Positions 11,493-21,502 are shown, numbered from the stretch's first letter. The stretch: DNA of 35,786 bases from Nemertoderma westbladi (GCA_032718475.1 JAUCBJ010002477.1:1-35786), one strand, 5' to 3'. The notes: a model not told the origin generated them from the sequence alone. Numbers and translations are program-made.

Positions 11493-12118
11493 TGTTAGCG
11501 GATCAAATTCGCTGCACCACCCAGCGGAAAATGGGGAAAGTGGCTTTTTACCAATTATAGTTGGCTAGGCGACATTACCAATATAATGTCACCTACCAAC
11601 GAACGGAGGCAATATACACTGCCAGCCACAAGGAGAGATGACAGGTTACAAGCCATCTCGTGGTGAGAAAGAAAGCTAGCACGTGCACACAGAGATTAGG
11701 GATTGTCAGAAATAGAATTAGATAAATGTCGAATAGATTAGCCAATGGTGGGGCAGCTTACCATCTGATTAATGCGCATTCATTGGCCAGGCCAAACAGA
11801 AAGTAGCAATATTACATATGTGTTAGTAATTTAACTGTTGTCTTTATTACCTGTCGTTTAGTTGGTTTATACTGAGTGTGGAAGCAAGACAGTTTTGACC
11901 GTCGTCATTAACCATGCTATTATTGTATACTGATTGTGCTATATTGTATTCTGAGATTACGAACAACTGCAACTATAAAACTCAGTTTTTGTTTCGGCCT
12001 CCGGCCTTTCAGATACCACAAGCCTTTCAGCAGCCAGCGGACACGGCGACGCATACATTCCAACACACACACACACACACCAGTCGGGATTCCCTCACCA
12101 ACTCGGGGATCCCGCACA
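11493..12118 (+). repeat. 3' LTR (copy 2)
   Basis: It starts TGTTAGCGGATCAAATTC and ends ATCCCGCACA (TG...CA), directly after a polypurine tract. It aligns along its length with 23966-24643: AAAATGGG...AGTGGC, TAGTTGGC, GTTTTGACCGTC, CGGCCTCCGGCC / CGGCCTTCGGCC, AGATACCA, AGTCGGGAT / GGTCGGGAT. A CA microsatellite is at about 12063-12080. The matching 5' LTR is not seen upstream, so this copy is 5' truncated. Confidence 0.75.
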
Positions 12119-12459
12119 AGAGTGACATTTTTAGAATTATTTTTGATGGGGGGTAGAGGGGTGGGGGGGGGGGGGGGGTGGGGGGTGCAGTAATAGTAAT
12201 GTTCGAATTCGCGAATTTAACCTCTCAAAATTCGAATTTGAAGTGGAAATCTGAATTTGCAGGGACCTAGAGCAACCCCAACCCCCTTAAATCGTGTTTG
12301 TAAAAAAATTCATATATTTTTAACGGTCGCAGATAACCCGGACTTTACTACATAATGTCTTCGCTTACAGTAGGCCTACTCACTTTATTATAGGATATAT
12401 CAGGGCCGAAGGTAATATATAGCCCATTTTATTTACGGTACAATAAATAGTTATAACTA
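12119..12459. other. Intergenic, G run
   Basis: Contains a G-rich tract at about 12147-12186 (up to 14 consecutive G, with breaks) and a TTCGAATTCGCGAATTTAA-like inverted repeat at about 12203-12240. No gene seen. Confidence 0.4.
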
Positions 12460-12679
12460 ACTGTGTGAACTTTTTCGTTCTATATACAGATACCATCGTC
12501 TCTATAAGCAAAGCAGCGAGTGGTAGGATAATGAACCAGTAATACCGCGACATTCCGTTATTTCCGTTGGAATCCGCGATATTTGTTGCCAACACATAGA
12601 ACATACATACCAAAGCGTGAATCGCAAACATTAGTCGAGGAAGAATGTCTTTAATTATAGTATTGAATATTACACCCAT
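12460..12679 (-). CDS. Possible first coding exon of a TMEM26-like membrane protein
   Basis: From the ATG at 12679 the frame encodes about 73 residues with two hydrophobic helices: LPRLMFAIHALVCMFYVLA (residues about 13-31) and YWFIILPLAALLIETMVSVY (about 47-66), ending in a basic stretch (RTKKF). The order RLxFxxHxLV, YW, LLxETxxxxxR/K resembles the N-terminus of TMEM26 family proteins, which are multipass membrane proteins. The rest of the family sequence is not visible downstream on this strand, so if real this is exon 1 with an intron toward lower coordinates that would hold the LTR element. The splice donor is not obvious (a weak GT follows AAAAA at about 12470). It could also be a chance hydrophobic ORF or a dead fragment. 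Confidence 0.4.
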
Positions 12680-13155
12680 ATCGTTAAATCATCCTACAGT
12701 TACTCAATTTCCTTACTGCGTGAAAAGGGATAGTTCTAAATTATGAAAAACACGAGTAAAACAGTAAAACATTACAAAAACATAGGAAAAACACTGTCAA
12801 ACAGCCGGAAAACAGGGAAAATATTAATCCGCAGGAAATTTAACACATGTAATATTCTGAACTGGTAATCCTAAATGTACTCCTCGCACAGAACATCCTA
12901 AGTAACCACCGTATAACATAGGGAGAACACTACAAACCCTCCGGAAAAAACAGTGAAAATATGATCAGCATGAAATGTTGCCTATAATATGCTGCTAAAA
13001 AATAAACTGAAAGAGTCGTATACTACGCAGAAAGCATTGTTGCCATTGCCAGGCGACTGTAACCAATCAACATGCATTCAGTTTGCCATTATAATATGAT
13101 AATCTAATTTACCGACATAACTGACTAATGGGGGCTTGGTATATATATAAAATCT
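12680..13155. other. Intergenic
   Basis: Short related words (AACAGTRAAAAYA, CCGGAAAA) recur between about 12760 and 12960, suggesting an old duplicated repeat. No gene or RNA seen. Confidence 0.3.
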
Positions 13156-13430
13156 AAGGGTAAGAGCCTAGAGTCTTATACCCCCCAAACTAACAAAAAA
13201 CATAGAATTAGGACATTACGCCCAAAGTAGTACTCAGCCCTAATTAGGGCTGAGTACTACTTTGGGCGTAATGTCTTTGGGCACTTTGTACTTTGGGCAC
13301 CATCAAAAAACAACACAAACAATACAAACAAAAATGACATAAACAAAAAACATATTTATCAAAACATGCTCAACATACAGGTATGTATCGCACCCTAACC
13401 CTAACCTAACCGCCATACACTAAATGATAC
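13156..13430 (+). repeat. Dispersed repeat copy A with telomere-like motif
   Basis: Begins CTAAGGGTAAGAGCCTAGAG. It contains a GACATTACGCCCAAAGTAGT palindrome, runs of ACAAACAAAAATGACATAAAC, ATGCTCAACATACAGGTATG, then CGCACCCTAACCCTAACCTAACC and GCCATACACTAAAT. Copy B (13909-14132, same direction) and copy C (14205-14419, inverted) share this order. Confidence 0.85.
13212..13275. repeat. Perfect 64-bp palindrome
   Basis: GACATTACGCCCAAAGTAGT...CCCTAA is followed with no spacer by its exact reverse complement, centred between 13243 and 13244. Copy B has only the left half here, so the palindrome arose by duplication and inversion within copy A. Confidence 0.95.
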
Positions 13431-13908
13431 CGGTAGGATACTGCACAAAAGCTAAGCCTATATTTCTATGTAAAAATATATGACATTTTGTCGCCGTAAA
13501 GGGGTAGGACTAGGGCAAAAATAATTAATTTTATCAAAAATCTGGTTGCGTTTCGGTGTCTGAGACCCAGTACGCGGTAATCTCGACACCTCATCAGCTG
13601 GACAAAGGATTACCCAAGGCTTATCTATATTGCACCAATGACCTAAAGAAATCGCACTATGAACTCTGTTACCGCCTATCCCAAACAGACATCGGACCAA
13701 CAGAACATTGGAACCCTACACAGTAAATAAATTGCAGTGATATCAATGGGAAAATACTGGTAGGTTGCTGGGGCGAACACACAGTATAAAAAATATATTA
13801 GATTTTACAATTTGCAGTGAATGTCGGAATTCTGCTCTACATTCCATAATATGATAATCTAATTTAGCGACATACTGACTAATGGGGGCTTGGTATATAT
13901 ATAAAATC

Positions 13909-14419
13909 TAAGGGTAAGAAGCCTAGAGTCTTATACCCCCCAAACTAACAAAAAACATAGAATCAGGACATTACGCCCAAAGTAGTACTCAGCCCTAAGG
14001 CCATCAAAAAGCAACACAAACAATACAAACAAAAATGACATAAACAAAAAACAAATATATTAAAACATGCTCAACATACAGGTATGTATCGCACCCTAAC
14101 CCTAACGCTAACCTAACCGCCATACACTAAATAATACCGGTTGCCGGTAGTATACTGCACAAAAGCTAAGCCTACAGTATATTCTATGGAAAAATACAGG
14201 TAGCATTTAGTGTGGCGGTTAGGTTAGGGCTAGGGTGCGATACATACCTGTATGTTGAGCATGTTTTAATATATATGTTTTTTGTTTATGTCATTTTTGT
14301 TTGTATTGTTTGTGTTGTTTTTTGATGGCCTTAGGGCTGAGTACTACTTTGGGCGTAATGTCTTGATTCTATGTTTTTTGTTACTTTGGGGGGTATAAGA
14401 CTCTAGGCTCTTACCCTTA
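13909..14419. repeat. Large inverted repeat (hairpin), arms about 215-225 bp
   Basis: The left arm is 13909-14132 (copy B) and the right arm 14205-14419 (copy C, inverted), with a spacer of about 72 bp. Arms match with few differences, including the telomere-like CCCTAACCCTAAC block and TTATACCCCCCAAA at the outer ends. It is typical of a foldback element or a recently inverted duplication. Confidence 0.85.
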
Positions 14420-14742
14420 GAGTTTGGCATTATCCTTGTTTTTACCGGTCCGCCGCTAAAGGTGTTGGTTATTGTTTAAAGGTTGCCTGGCAACAATGCT
14501 TCCTGCGTAGTATTACACCTTTGTGTAGTGTTCCTTTGATAGTAAGCTAGAAATGTAGGCCTACTTAATGAGTGGACACCCTTAAATACCTTCTAAAAAA
14601 TCTACGTAATTTAATTTTATAATACTCTGATAAGGTATTTTTATTGAAACTTAATCTCTTTTAAAGTAAACTATGTACATCATTAGTTACCAACACATCA
14701 TTAGATTTTAAATCTGTTTAACATTATTGTTATCATATTTTA
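14420..14742. other. Intergenic
   Basis: AT-rich, no gene, RNA or repeat that I can place. Confidence 0.3.
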
Positions 14743-15026
14743 GCCCATGTGAAGAATACCAGACTTTCTGCCGTTATATTTCACTTTGCAGTTACCCCCA
14801 TGTGAAGAATACCAGGTTTTCACCAAAACCACAGGTTACAGAAGGGTTGAATCTAACCAAAACAATAAACGAATTAGTATATGTACAGGTTATAAGACAG
14901 AAATAAGCGCTATAAAACACTTAATAAAGATAAATTAAAAAAAAATAAAAAATCTTCATATATAAAATTCCAATAAAAAGTCGACCGAAAAGTGAAATTG
15001 AAATCCTGGTATTCTTCACATGGGCG
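14743..15026. mobile_element. MITE-like element
   Basis: The left end GCCCATGTGAAGAATACCAG (14743) is repeated directly at about 14797, and its inverse CTGGTATTCTTCACATGGGC closes the element at 15026. The inner sequence TTTCACTTT is also shared between both ends. About 284 bp, no coding capacity. Confidence 0.65.
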
Positions 15027-15566
15027 CATATTTTTTTAAATATTAAAAATCAAATTGGGTTATTAATACTTATTAAATTCTACTCATTCATTTTTAATTA
15101 ATGGAGGGTTTTAACCATCCGGCCGACAAACCACACTTGACAACACAGGTAGTTGTAAAGACAAGACATTCAATATTACCACAGTTATCCCATCCCCTCT
15201 CTTGTTGTGGACTATTACTATATCATTGTACAAGCTGCGGACCTGCACTCACACCCACCCCCCCCCCCCCCCCCCTCCCCACATCACCCCATTATAATGT
15301 GTTGTAGGTAGACATCCACCCAACCCATTGCGTAACTCAAAATAAACTCCACACAGCCCATACCCGCCCGCCCTTGCTTTTACTACCGCCAAGTGGAGAT
15401 TCAATAAATTGTGGCTGTTTATTTTCTGCTAATCGCGGTGAATTATTATAACCTAGGCGGTCAGGTATAAATAACGGTTACAGATTACAAACCTATGGTA
15501 TATGGACGTGGTGTCCTGTGTGCTCTGCAGACATCCTACAGAGCACATGGAACATTACAAACACAG
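15027..15566. other. Intergenic with C run
   Basis: Contains a C-rich tract at about 15257-15279 (about 18 consecutive C). No gene seen; the ORF 15101-15307 spans the C run and is not credible. Confidence 0.35.
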
Positions 15567-15872
15567 CTTTTGTTCTAGAATATTAAAAAAAATAAATAAA
15601 CTTATTAGAAATTATTTGTTATGTGTAATCAATTGTTTAATTATCTATAAACATTAATAGACTCTACTGTACTAATTTTCATGCTAGCTAGTGATTTTGC
15701 AAGTTAGCTATTATTAAAATTTTTGTTTTTTCAAAATTATACTTTCCTTTTATATTTCCATTACAACTACAATCTAATTTTAATGTTTATAGATAATTAA
15801 ACAATTTATTACACATAACAAATAATTTCTAATAAATTAATTTTTTTATTAAAAAAAGTTCTAGAACAAAAA
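15567..15872. repeat. Inverted repeat, arms about 93 bp
   Basis: The left arm 15567-15660 (TTTTGTTCTAGAA... to ...ATAAACATTAA) pairs with the right arm 15780-15872 (TTAATGTTTATAGATAATTA... to ...GTTCTAGAACAAAA). The spacer is about 120 bp. It is another member of the GTTCTAGAAC-containing repeat field. Confidence 0.75.
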
Positions 15873-16617
15873 GTATTTGTTCTACAACATTTTTTTCACC
15901 AAACTATAGCTAATATGACATAGAACATTATAAAAAAAAGTAGCAAAAACTAACTACTACAAAAAAAAATCCCGGTTATGGGTACACATACCGGTAGGCC
16001 TACAATAGTAGTGCCTGTTACTATGGCAACGTTGAAGAGTTCTATAACAGTAGAAATAGAAAAGTACTAATATATAAATAGAAAAGTAAATAGAAATATA
16101 CTATTCTAGAACATAATGAATTACGAAAATATAGGGCCTAATGTTCTAGAACATATAGCTAGTTTTTTTATTTTAAAATAGGTAGTAAATTTTTAAAAAA
16201 ATTTATTTTTAAATAAATTTCTGCATAGATATAAATCAATATTGATTATAGAGTTTTTGTATATAATTTTTTGAATACCGGTATATTTTTATACCGGTAA
16301 TACCCGTTTATTTTTTTATAGTTCCGTATGCAGTCGCATTTTTAAAACATTGTTACCAGGGCAACAATGTAGAGTTCTAGAACAAAATATAATTATTATG
16401 CACTAAAACTAAAACATAAATAAAATAAAAAATATAGGCCTAATGTTCTACAACAGATAGCTAGTAATTAAAAAGAAACTACATTTTTTATAACATAAAT
16501 CATTGTTACCATGCAAAAAATGTAAACTGCTACAGTATACCATCATTTAATACCTATAATGCCATCAATATTTTTGGTCATTAATATATTCTGCTACAGT
16601 TTAAACCTGAAATATCA
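15873..16617. repeat. AT-rich repeat field with GTTCTAGAAC words
   Basis: No gene. Contains copies of GTTCTAGAAC (about 16142 and 16375) and near-copies (GTTCTACAAC, ATTCTAGAAC), ACCGGT, and TAGCTAG words. 16549-16620 (ACCTATAAT...AAACCTGAAATATC) recurs directly at 17765-17836. Confidence 0.5.
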
Positions 16618-17484
16618 GTACTGGTCCAGTATGCGTACACCCCCCACCAAATTTTTGTACTAGCTAGTTTTTGATAATTTCTTTTTTTTAATGTACCAAA
16701 ACATGTTAGCTACTTGATTTTGAAAAAAATAATGTTCTAGATCAAATATTCTTTGTTCTAGAACATTTATAAGACAAAAGCCTGGTTTGTATTTAAAAAG
16801 CATGGGATTGAAAAAGCAAGGAGGTAAAATATATTTTTTTAATATTTTGAAATTTTTCAATTAAATTATTATGTTAGCCAGTAAAGTTACTGGTAGCTAA
16901 TAATTAATAAACGAAACGATAAAAGCAATTTACACAATAAAAAATGTGGTCAATATTTTTTCAAATTTTCAATTTTTATTTTTTCACTACCGGTAGCTAA
17001 TATAAAGTTCTAGCTAACACAAAATCAAAATTACAAGCTATAGGAACTACCATCTTAGTGTCAGAAGGTCAAATGATGAAAGCTGATGATAAAAGCCATG
17101 AAAAACTCGGTCAAAACTGTGGCAACCTAATACATAAAAATTTGAGACACATAGGGCCTATGGTAATTGTACCCCACATCGATTTCTACGTACAAAGTGA
17201 CACAAGTGTATAGGACTAGCTAGTTTTTATAAAAGATAATAATGTTTCCAGAGAATTATTAAAAATTATAAATACTGTTAATATAACGAACTCATAAGAT
17301 TTTAATCCAAACCTTGTTTTTTTCTAAAAAGATGTTCCAGAATGTAAATATTTGTTCTAGAACATTATTTTTTATAAACAAAAACAGTAGCTAACATGTT
17401 CTAGAACATTTAAAAAAAATGAATTATCAAAAACTAGCTAGTACAACAAATTTGATGGGTGGTGTAAGCCTAGTGGACCAGTAC
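16618..17484. mobile_element. MITE-like element with inverted termini of about 70 bp
   Basis: The left terminus (GTACTGGTCCA..., then CCCACCAAATTT.TGTACTAGCTAGTTTTTGATAAT) is mirrored at 17405-17484. The interior (about 720 bp) has several GTTCTAGAAC words and no real ORF; the minus ORF 16660-16860 is a by-product of AT-rich sequence. A related half-end lies at about 18335-18360 (GGGGGTTGTACGCATACTG). Confidence 0.65.
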
Positions 17485-18290
17485 CGAATTACAGTACAAA
17501 AGATACTAGCTAGTAAAAAACACTAGCTACCATAAAAAAACATAGCTACTAATGATGTTCTAGAACACAAAAAAATGCAGTATTTTTAGACGTTTAAAAA
17601 AAATGTTGGGCCTAATATATAATAAATCATGTATCAAAAAATTAAAAAAAATAACTAGCTAATGAACTTGAACTTGAACTTGTTTATTAGCGGATTACAA
17701 AGTAAAATAAATACAAATCACTACAGTTAGGTATATGGCTTGTACAACTACAGTTATAGTCATTAATACCTATAATACCATCAATATTTTTGGTCATTAA
17801 TATATTCTGCTACAGTTTAAACCTGAAATATCGGTACTTAGCTAATCAATTAGCTAATGTTCTAGAACACAATATATATTTTTTAAATGTTGCAATGAAG
17901 TGTGCAAAAAGTACATAATTTCATTAATTAATATCAAAATATCAAATGCCACCGCATAACATTTAGTACCCCATTTTTCTGTCAGAAGGCCAAATATTTG
18001 TTCTAGAACAAAAAACGTCATAATATAAGACATTTTCACAAGAAAAAGTTGGTCAAATTTTTCAATTATGGTTTTTTTCACAAGCTAATAAAAAGTGGGC
18101 CTACTAGCTATCACAAAATCACAATTACTATCTACCATCTTACTGTCAGAAGGTCAAATATTTGTTCTAGAGCAAAAACCCTCATGATAAAAGCTATTTA
18201 AGTAAATAAATAATAAATAAATAAAATAATAAATATTTAAATAAAAGCTATTTTCATATGAAAAATTCGGTGAAAAAGTGGGTACCCATA
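17485..18290. repeat. AT-rich repeat field ending in a Merlin-type terminus
   Basis: Contains five GTTCTAGAAC or near-copies (for example 17554, 17861, 17998, 18164), the direct repeat 17765-17836, and an end at 18250-18290 (GTGAAAAAGTGGGTACCCATAACATAGTA) that matches the right end of the element at 6296-8171. AACTTG repeats occur at about 17664-17682. The minus ORF at 17854-18081 lies wholly in repeat sequence. Confidence 0.5.
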
Positions 18291-18765
18291 ACATAGTAAT
18301 ACCGCAAAATCTAGCTTAAATTGAAAAAGATTTGGAGGGGGTTGTACGCATACTGCACTAGTGCCCTAGAAAATAAGTAGCAAAATAAATTGTTCTAGAA
18401 CAAAGAAAATATGTCGAACAGTAATTTGTTTTTAGTGAATAGCTAACATTTTCAAATTAAAGTTGCAAAATAATTTAATACTTGGGAAAAAAAGTATAAG
18501 TTCGAGAATGGTGAGAGTCAAGAGCATTTTGAAAAAGTCTACCTTTTTATCCCACGTACAGTATAGGGCCTAATTTATGAAGTATGAATAGCTACGCAAT
18601 AGATATATTGGATAAGAATACCGCTGTTGCCAACCAACTTATAAAGTCCATAGTGTATTATTATTAAAGTATTATTATAAAAGGAATTAAAATTAATATA
18701 AACACCCAAGAGTTGCATATTTCTAGTAGTCACGGCTGAATGAATAGAGTTTGTAAAGTGTACAT
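18291..18765. other. Intergenic and presumed tubulin 3' UTR
   Basis: 18680-18765 may represent 3' UTR of the alpha-tubulin fragment on the minus strand. No AATAAA followed by an A tail is evident. The rest is AT-rich with one GTTCTAGAAC at about 18389. Confidence 0.3.
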
Positions 18766-18903
18766 CTAATATTCCTCCTCTCCCTCCTCATCTTCGGCTC
18801 CACCACTATCAACTCCAACCTCCTCGTAATCCTTCTCCAGAGCAGCGAGATCCTCACGAGCATCGCTGAATTCTCCCTCTTCTAACGCACCGCCCAAATA
18901 CCT
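18766..18903 (-). pseudogene. Alpha-tubulin C-terminal fragment
   Basis: The frame reads [19 protein letters not shown], then [19 protein letters not shown] and a stop TAG at 18766-18768. This is the acidic C-terminal tail of alpha-tubulin, the surface region that binds motors and MAPs and carries the terminal Tyr removed and replaced in the detyrosination cycle. Similarity begins around the residues equal to WYVGEGMEEGEF (here [12 protein letters not shown], 18903-18868). No tubulin sequence lies upstream on this strand: it is replaced by the end of a LINE ORF, so this is an isolated fragment of about 46 codons and not a gene. The tail is intact and in frame, which suggests a young event. 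Confidence 0.9.
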
Positions 18904-19326
18904 GCGCCATCGTCAAGCCCTATTGGCCGCCACGACATCCGCCCACCCCTCAAACAAAGACCCACTGCCCGGACCAAGGCGATAGAAAGCCGCGCCCTCA
19001 CCCACCCCAATACCGAACCACTAGGCTTCTCCTTCCACCCCTACATACAGGAGAGGTGTGTCGCAAGGTGGTGCAGGAAGTGGGAGGCTTCCTTCCCCCA
19101 GACTCCGTCAGCAGTGACCGCGAGCGGAGTGAAGGTGAGTCGAAGCTGCTCAGAGATTTGGCAGAGGTGGTGCTTCTTCGAACTCACCTTCGTCCGCAAT
19201 ATATTGTCCGTGGAGCGGTTGCGGTAGGAGGGAGCGTCAGCGTTTACAACGCATATGTCAAACGACGCCTCCCTCTGCGGCTCCCACACACCACGGACAA
19301 CTAGGCCAGTTCTGACCCCTGCCTAA
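18882..19326 (-). pseudogene. LINE (non-LTR retrotransposon) ORF C-terminus
   Basis: The frame is open from about 19326 and encodes the region after the reverse transcriptase: VRGVWEPQREASFDICVV, NADAPSYRNRS, LTFTPLAVTADGVWGKEASHF, then after a single TAG at 19041-19043, [40 protein letters not shown] and a TAG at 18882. This pattern (RGVW..Q.A.FDI...N.., FTPLV.S.DG..G.EA..F, RARLS.ALVRA...RG.R, DDGAG near the end) is characteristic of LINE proteins of marine invertebrates. The reverse transcriptase itself is missing, so the copy is 5' truncated. Its last codons overlap the start of the tubulin similarity in another frame, and the LINE 3' UTR is absent. Plus-strand ORFs here are antisense shadows. 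Confidence 0.8.
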
Positions 19327-19788
19327 TTTATGTAATTTTATTCTTAAATTGGTAAGCCGACTTTTTTTCTGCTTGATTCTTTAAGAAAAATTTTGAAGAA
19401 CTAAATTGAACTGTAACTGTGGTATTTTACTATATTACTTTCATCTATAGTTACAACGATTCCAATTAACTCAATGTTACATAATGAATATTGGATATTG
19501 GGTTCCGTTTTGGTGTAGGCCGTGCCGACGCTAAAGTTGTCATAAATTTTATGATAGGATTTTGATCTAATTCTGGGTTTTAACTTATCAAGGAAGAACT
19601 AAGAGTATGCTCGGTCAATTCCAAACTACAGTAGTAGCTAGTACTGTACCGTTTTGGAGTTCGCCTTGCAGACACTAGTAAAGTAGCAATAACTTTTGAG
19701 TGAGTGAATGGATTTTGTTCAAATTAAGTGCAAACCTTTTCTACGTTGCTCTCTCAATATATGTAATAAAATTTATGAAATTCCACCA
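19327..19788. other. Intergenic
   Basis: No gene, RNA or clear repeat recognised. Confidence 0.3.
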
Positions 19789-20040
19789 AAAATATTTTAC
19801 TTTACTTTTTTCGCCGGGAAAAAAAGTAAAATCAATGCAATCCTATTGATTACTTTTTACCCAAGGGAAAAAAAGTGAAACTTTTTCTCCCGATTTTGAG
19901 GTATATTCGAGCGAAAAAGTATTTTATAAAAATATTTTATTTTACTTTTTTTTCGCCGGAAAAAAGTTGTGGGCGCTCTTATTTTACCAAGGTAAAAAAG
20001 TGGAACTTTTTCTCCCGATTTTAGGGTATATTCGACGAGC
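19789..20040. repeat. Two tandem copies of a unit of about 110-130 bp
   Basis: Both units run AAAATATTTTAYTTTACTTTTTTC, CGCCGG, then AAAAAAGTGRAACTTTTTCTCCCGATTTT and GGTATATTCGA. Unit 1 is 19789-19919, unit 2 19929-20040. The minus ORF at 19857-20108 is a translation of the repeat. Confidence 0.75.
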
Positions 20041-20287
20041 GAGTAACAACTAATATAAGAACTAATATTAAAGACTTTTTGTGGAATATAACAGGTACCT
20101 CTCCCCACACGCCCCCCCCCCCCCCCCCAAACAAGGTGTCGAACTAAGAACTATCCTCAGTAAATTTCGCAATTGATTGAAAACAATTGGGGGGGGGGCT
20201 CCGACCTGCTAAAGAAGTTTGTTGTATTAAGGTCTTAATTTTAGGTAGAGATTCATACATAAACAATAACTATTTACATCATTGTGT
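20041..20287. other. Intergenic with C and G runs
   Basis: C run at about 20111-20127 and G run at about 20190-20198. AACTATTTACATC at 20268-20280 is the flank of the palindromic element that follows. Confidence 0.35.
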
Positions 20288-20403
20288 GCAAAGTAGCACT
20301 TTGCAGCGTTATGACCCGAGTTTATTTATGTACCGAGCGAGCGCAGCGAGGGAGGTTTACATAAATAAACAAGGGTCTTTAACGCTGAAAAGTGCTACTT
20401 TGC
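20288..20403. mobile_element. Palindromic MITE, family P (copy 1)
   Basis: Nested inverted repeats: outer arms GCAAAGTAGCACTTTGCAGC / GCTGAAAAGTGCTACTTTGC, core GACCCGAGTTTATTTATGTA ... TACATAAATAAACAAGGGTC around CGAGCGCAGCG. The same order with changed sequence is found at about 27165-27345, 28935-29040 and 33066-33170. No coding sequence. Confidence 0.85.
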
Positions 20404-20955
20404 AAGCAATGGCGTATGCCATTTTGTTACATTTTGTCAACTTATCAGCGTTCGGTATGTGAAGAAAGGATTTCATGAATACTTATTTGTACATTTTAAT
20501 CTGTACTATATCGAATATAAGTTAAATTTATTAACAGGTACACAGTATTAATTATACATTTAAATCTAATTAAAGTTTATTGGAAGTTATCTCCTGCATG
20601 GATGTGATAAATCATTAATCCATCTTGACTATAGTCGACTGAAGCAAACTGTCGACTGTCGCCATTTTCTTTGCTCATTTTAGTGTCTTCTATTGGACGT
20701 TTCGCCATAATGGATTACAGAACACATTAAACAATTATTTACATACAGTAGCTAGTCCCGTCACTGCAAACTGGATAATAAGGCAGCACGCATTAATATA
20801 AATGGAAATAATACATTCTGGAATACGGTAATTGAAGTTGTTTCCGAGTTATTGATTACTTTGCAGCGTTCCGTCCTATAAGCCGCAACGCTGCAAAGTA
20901 GTACTTTGCAGCGTTGCGATTAATTCACTAGAACGCTGATAAGTTGACATAATGT
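20404..20955. repeat. Larger inverted pair around family P-type ends
   Basis: TTTTGTTACATTTTGTCAAC, then TTATCAGCGTTC, at 20422-20454 is mirrored at about 20928-20963. A 35-bp palindrome at about 20883-20917 (CGCAACGCTGCAAAGTA, G, then its inverse) equals the outer arm of family P joined head to head. The interior (20460-20860) shows no gene. Confidence 0.6.
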
Positions 20956-21502
20956 AACAATATGTTCTATTGTAAATATAGTTTATTTATTTATTAGAAT
21001 ATATTAGAATAAATGGCCTGCAGCGGGAGCAATCACACGAAACGTTCGAACGTCCTCAGCTATTCACATTTTGTTACATTATATGGAATCCTTGCACGGC
21101 CGGTTTTCTAACAATATTAAGGTTGAACTATAATTTAACTATAAGGTTGAATAATAACTGCAGTACGGCTGGTGCAATATCGTCGGATACACCTTTTTCA
21201 AACGCTTGTACTGTTGTAGCTAAATAATGAAAGCGAAAATAAAAATGTAATTTTTGAGATATTTAAACCTCGTAACATTATTCGGAATAACAAATGTGCA
21301 GAAATAATTGCACTTTAAAATATCAAGGATTACAATGTAGGGCCTACCGCAAGTACCGGTATACAAAAGCGTAGAAATAAGTCTGTGGAATAAACCTTAT
21401 GGTTGGCAGCTGTGCACAGTGAACAAGTAGGTTTCTACAAATATTGTATTAATTAATTAATAAAAGCAAAATAATGAATTAATTAATTAATAAAAGCTGC
21501 AT
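20956..21502. other. Intergenic, 3' flank of DHFR
   Basis: No gene seen. ATTAATTAATTAATAAAAGC is repeated at about 21447 and 21480, next to the DHFR stop. No clear poly(A) signal for the minus strand. Confidence 0.3.

Noticed and set aside
11914-12193. ORFs inside the LTR
   Set aside because: They cross a CA microsatellite and G run and are not shared by the other LTR copy.
13394-13417. CCCTAACCCTAACC as a true telomere
   Set aside because: Only two to three units, repeated inside each dispersed copy, so it is part of a repeat and not a chromosome end.
13458-13700. Minus-strand ORF with SRLPRTGSQTPKRNQ
   Set aside because: Short, no family, next to repeat copies; not supportable.
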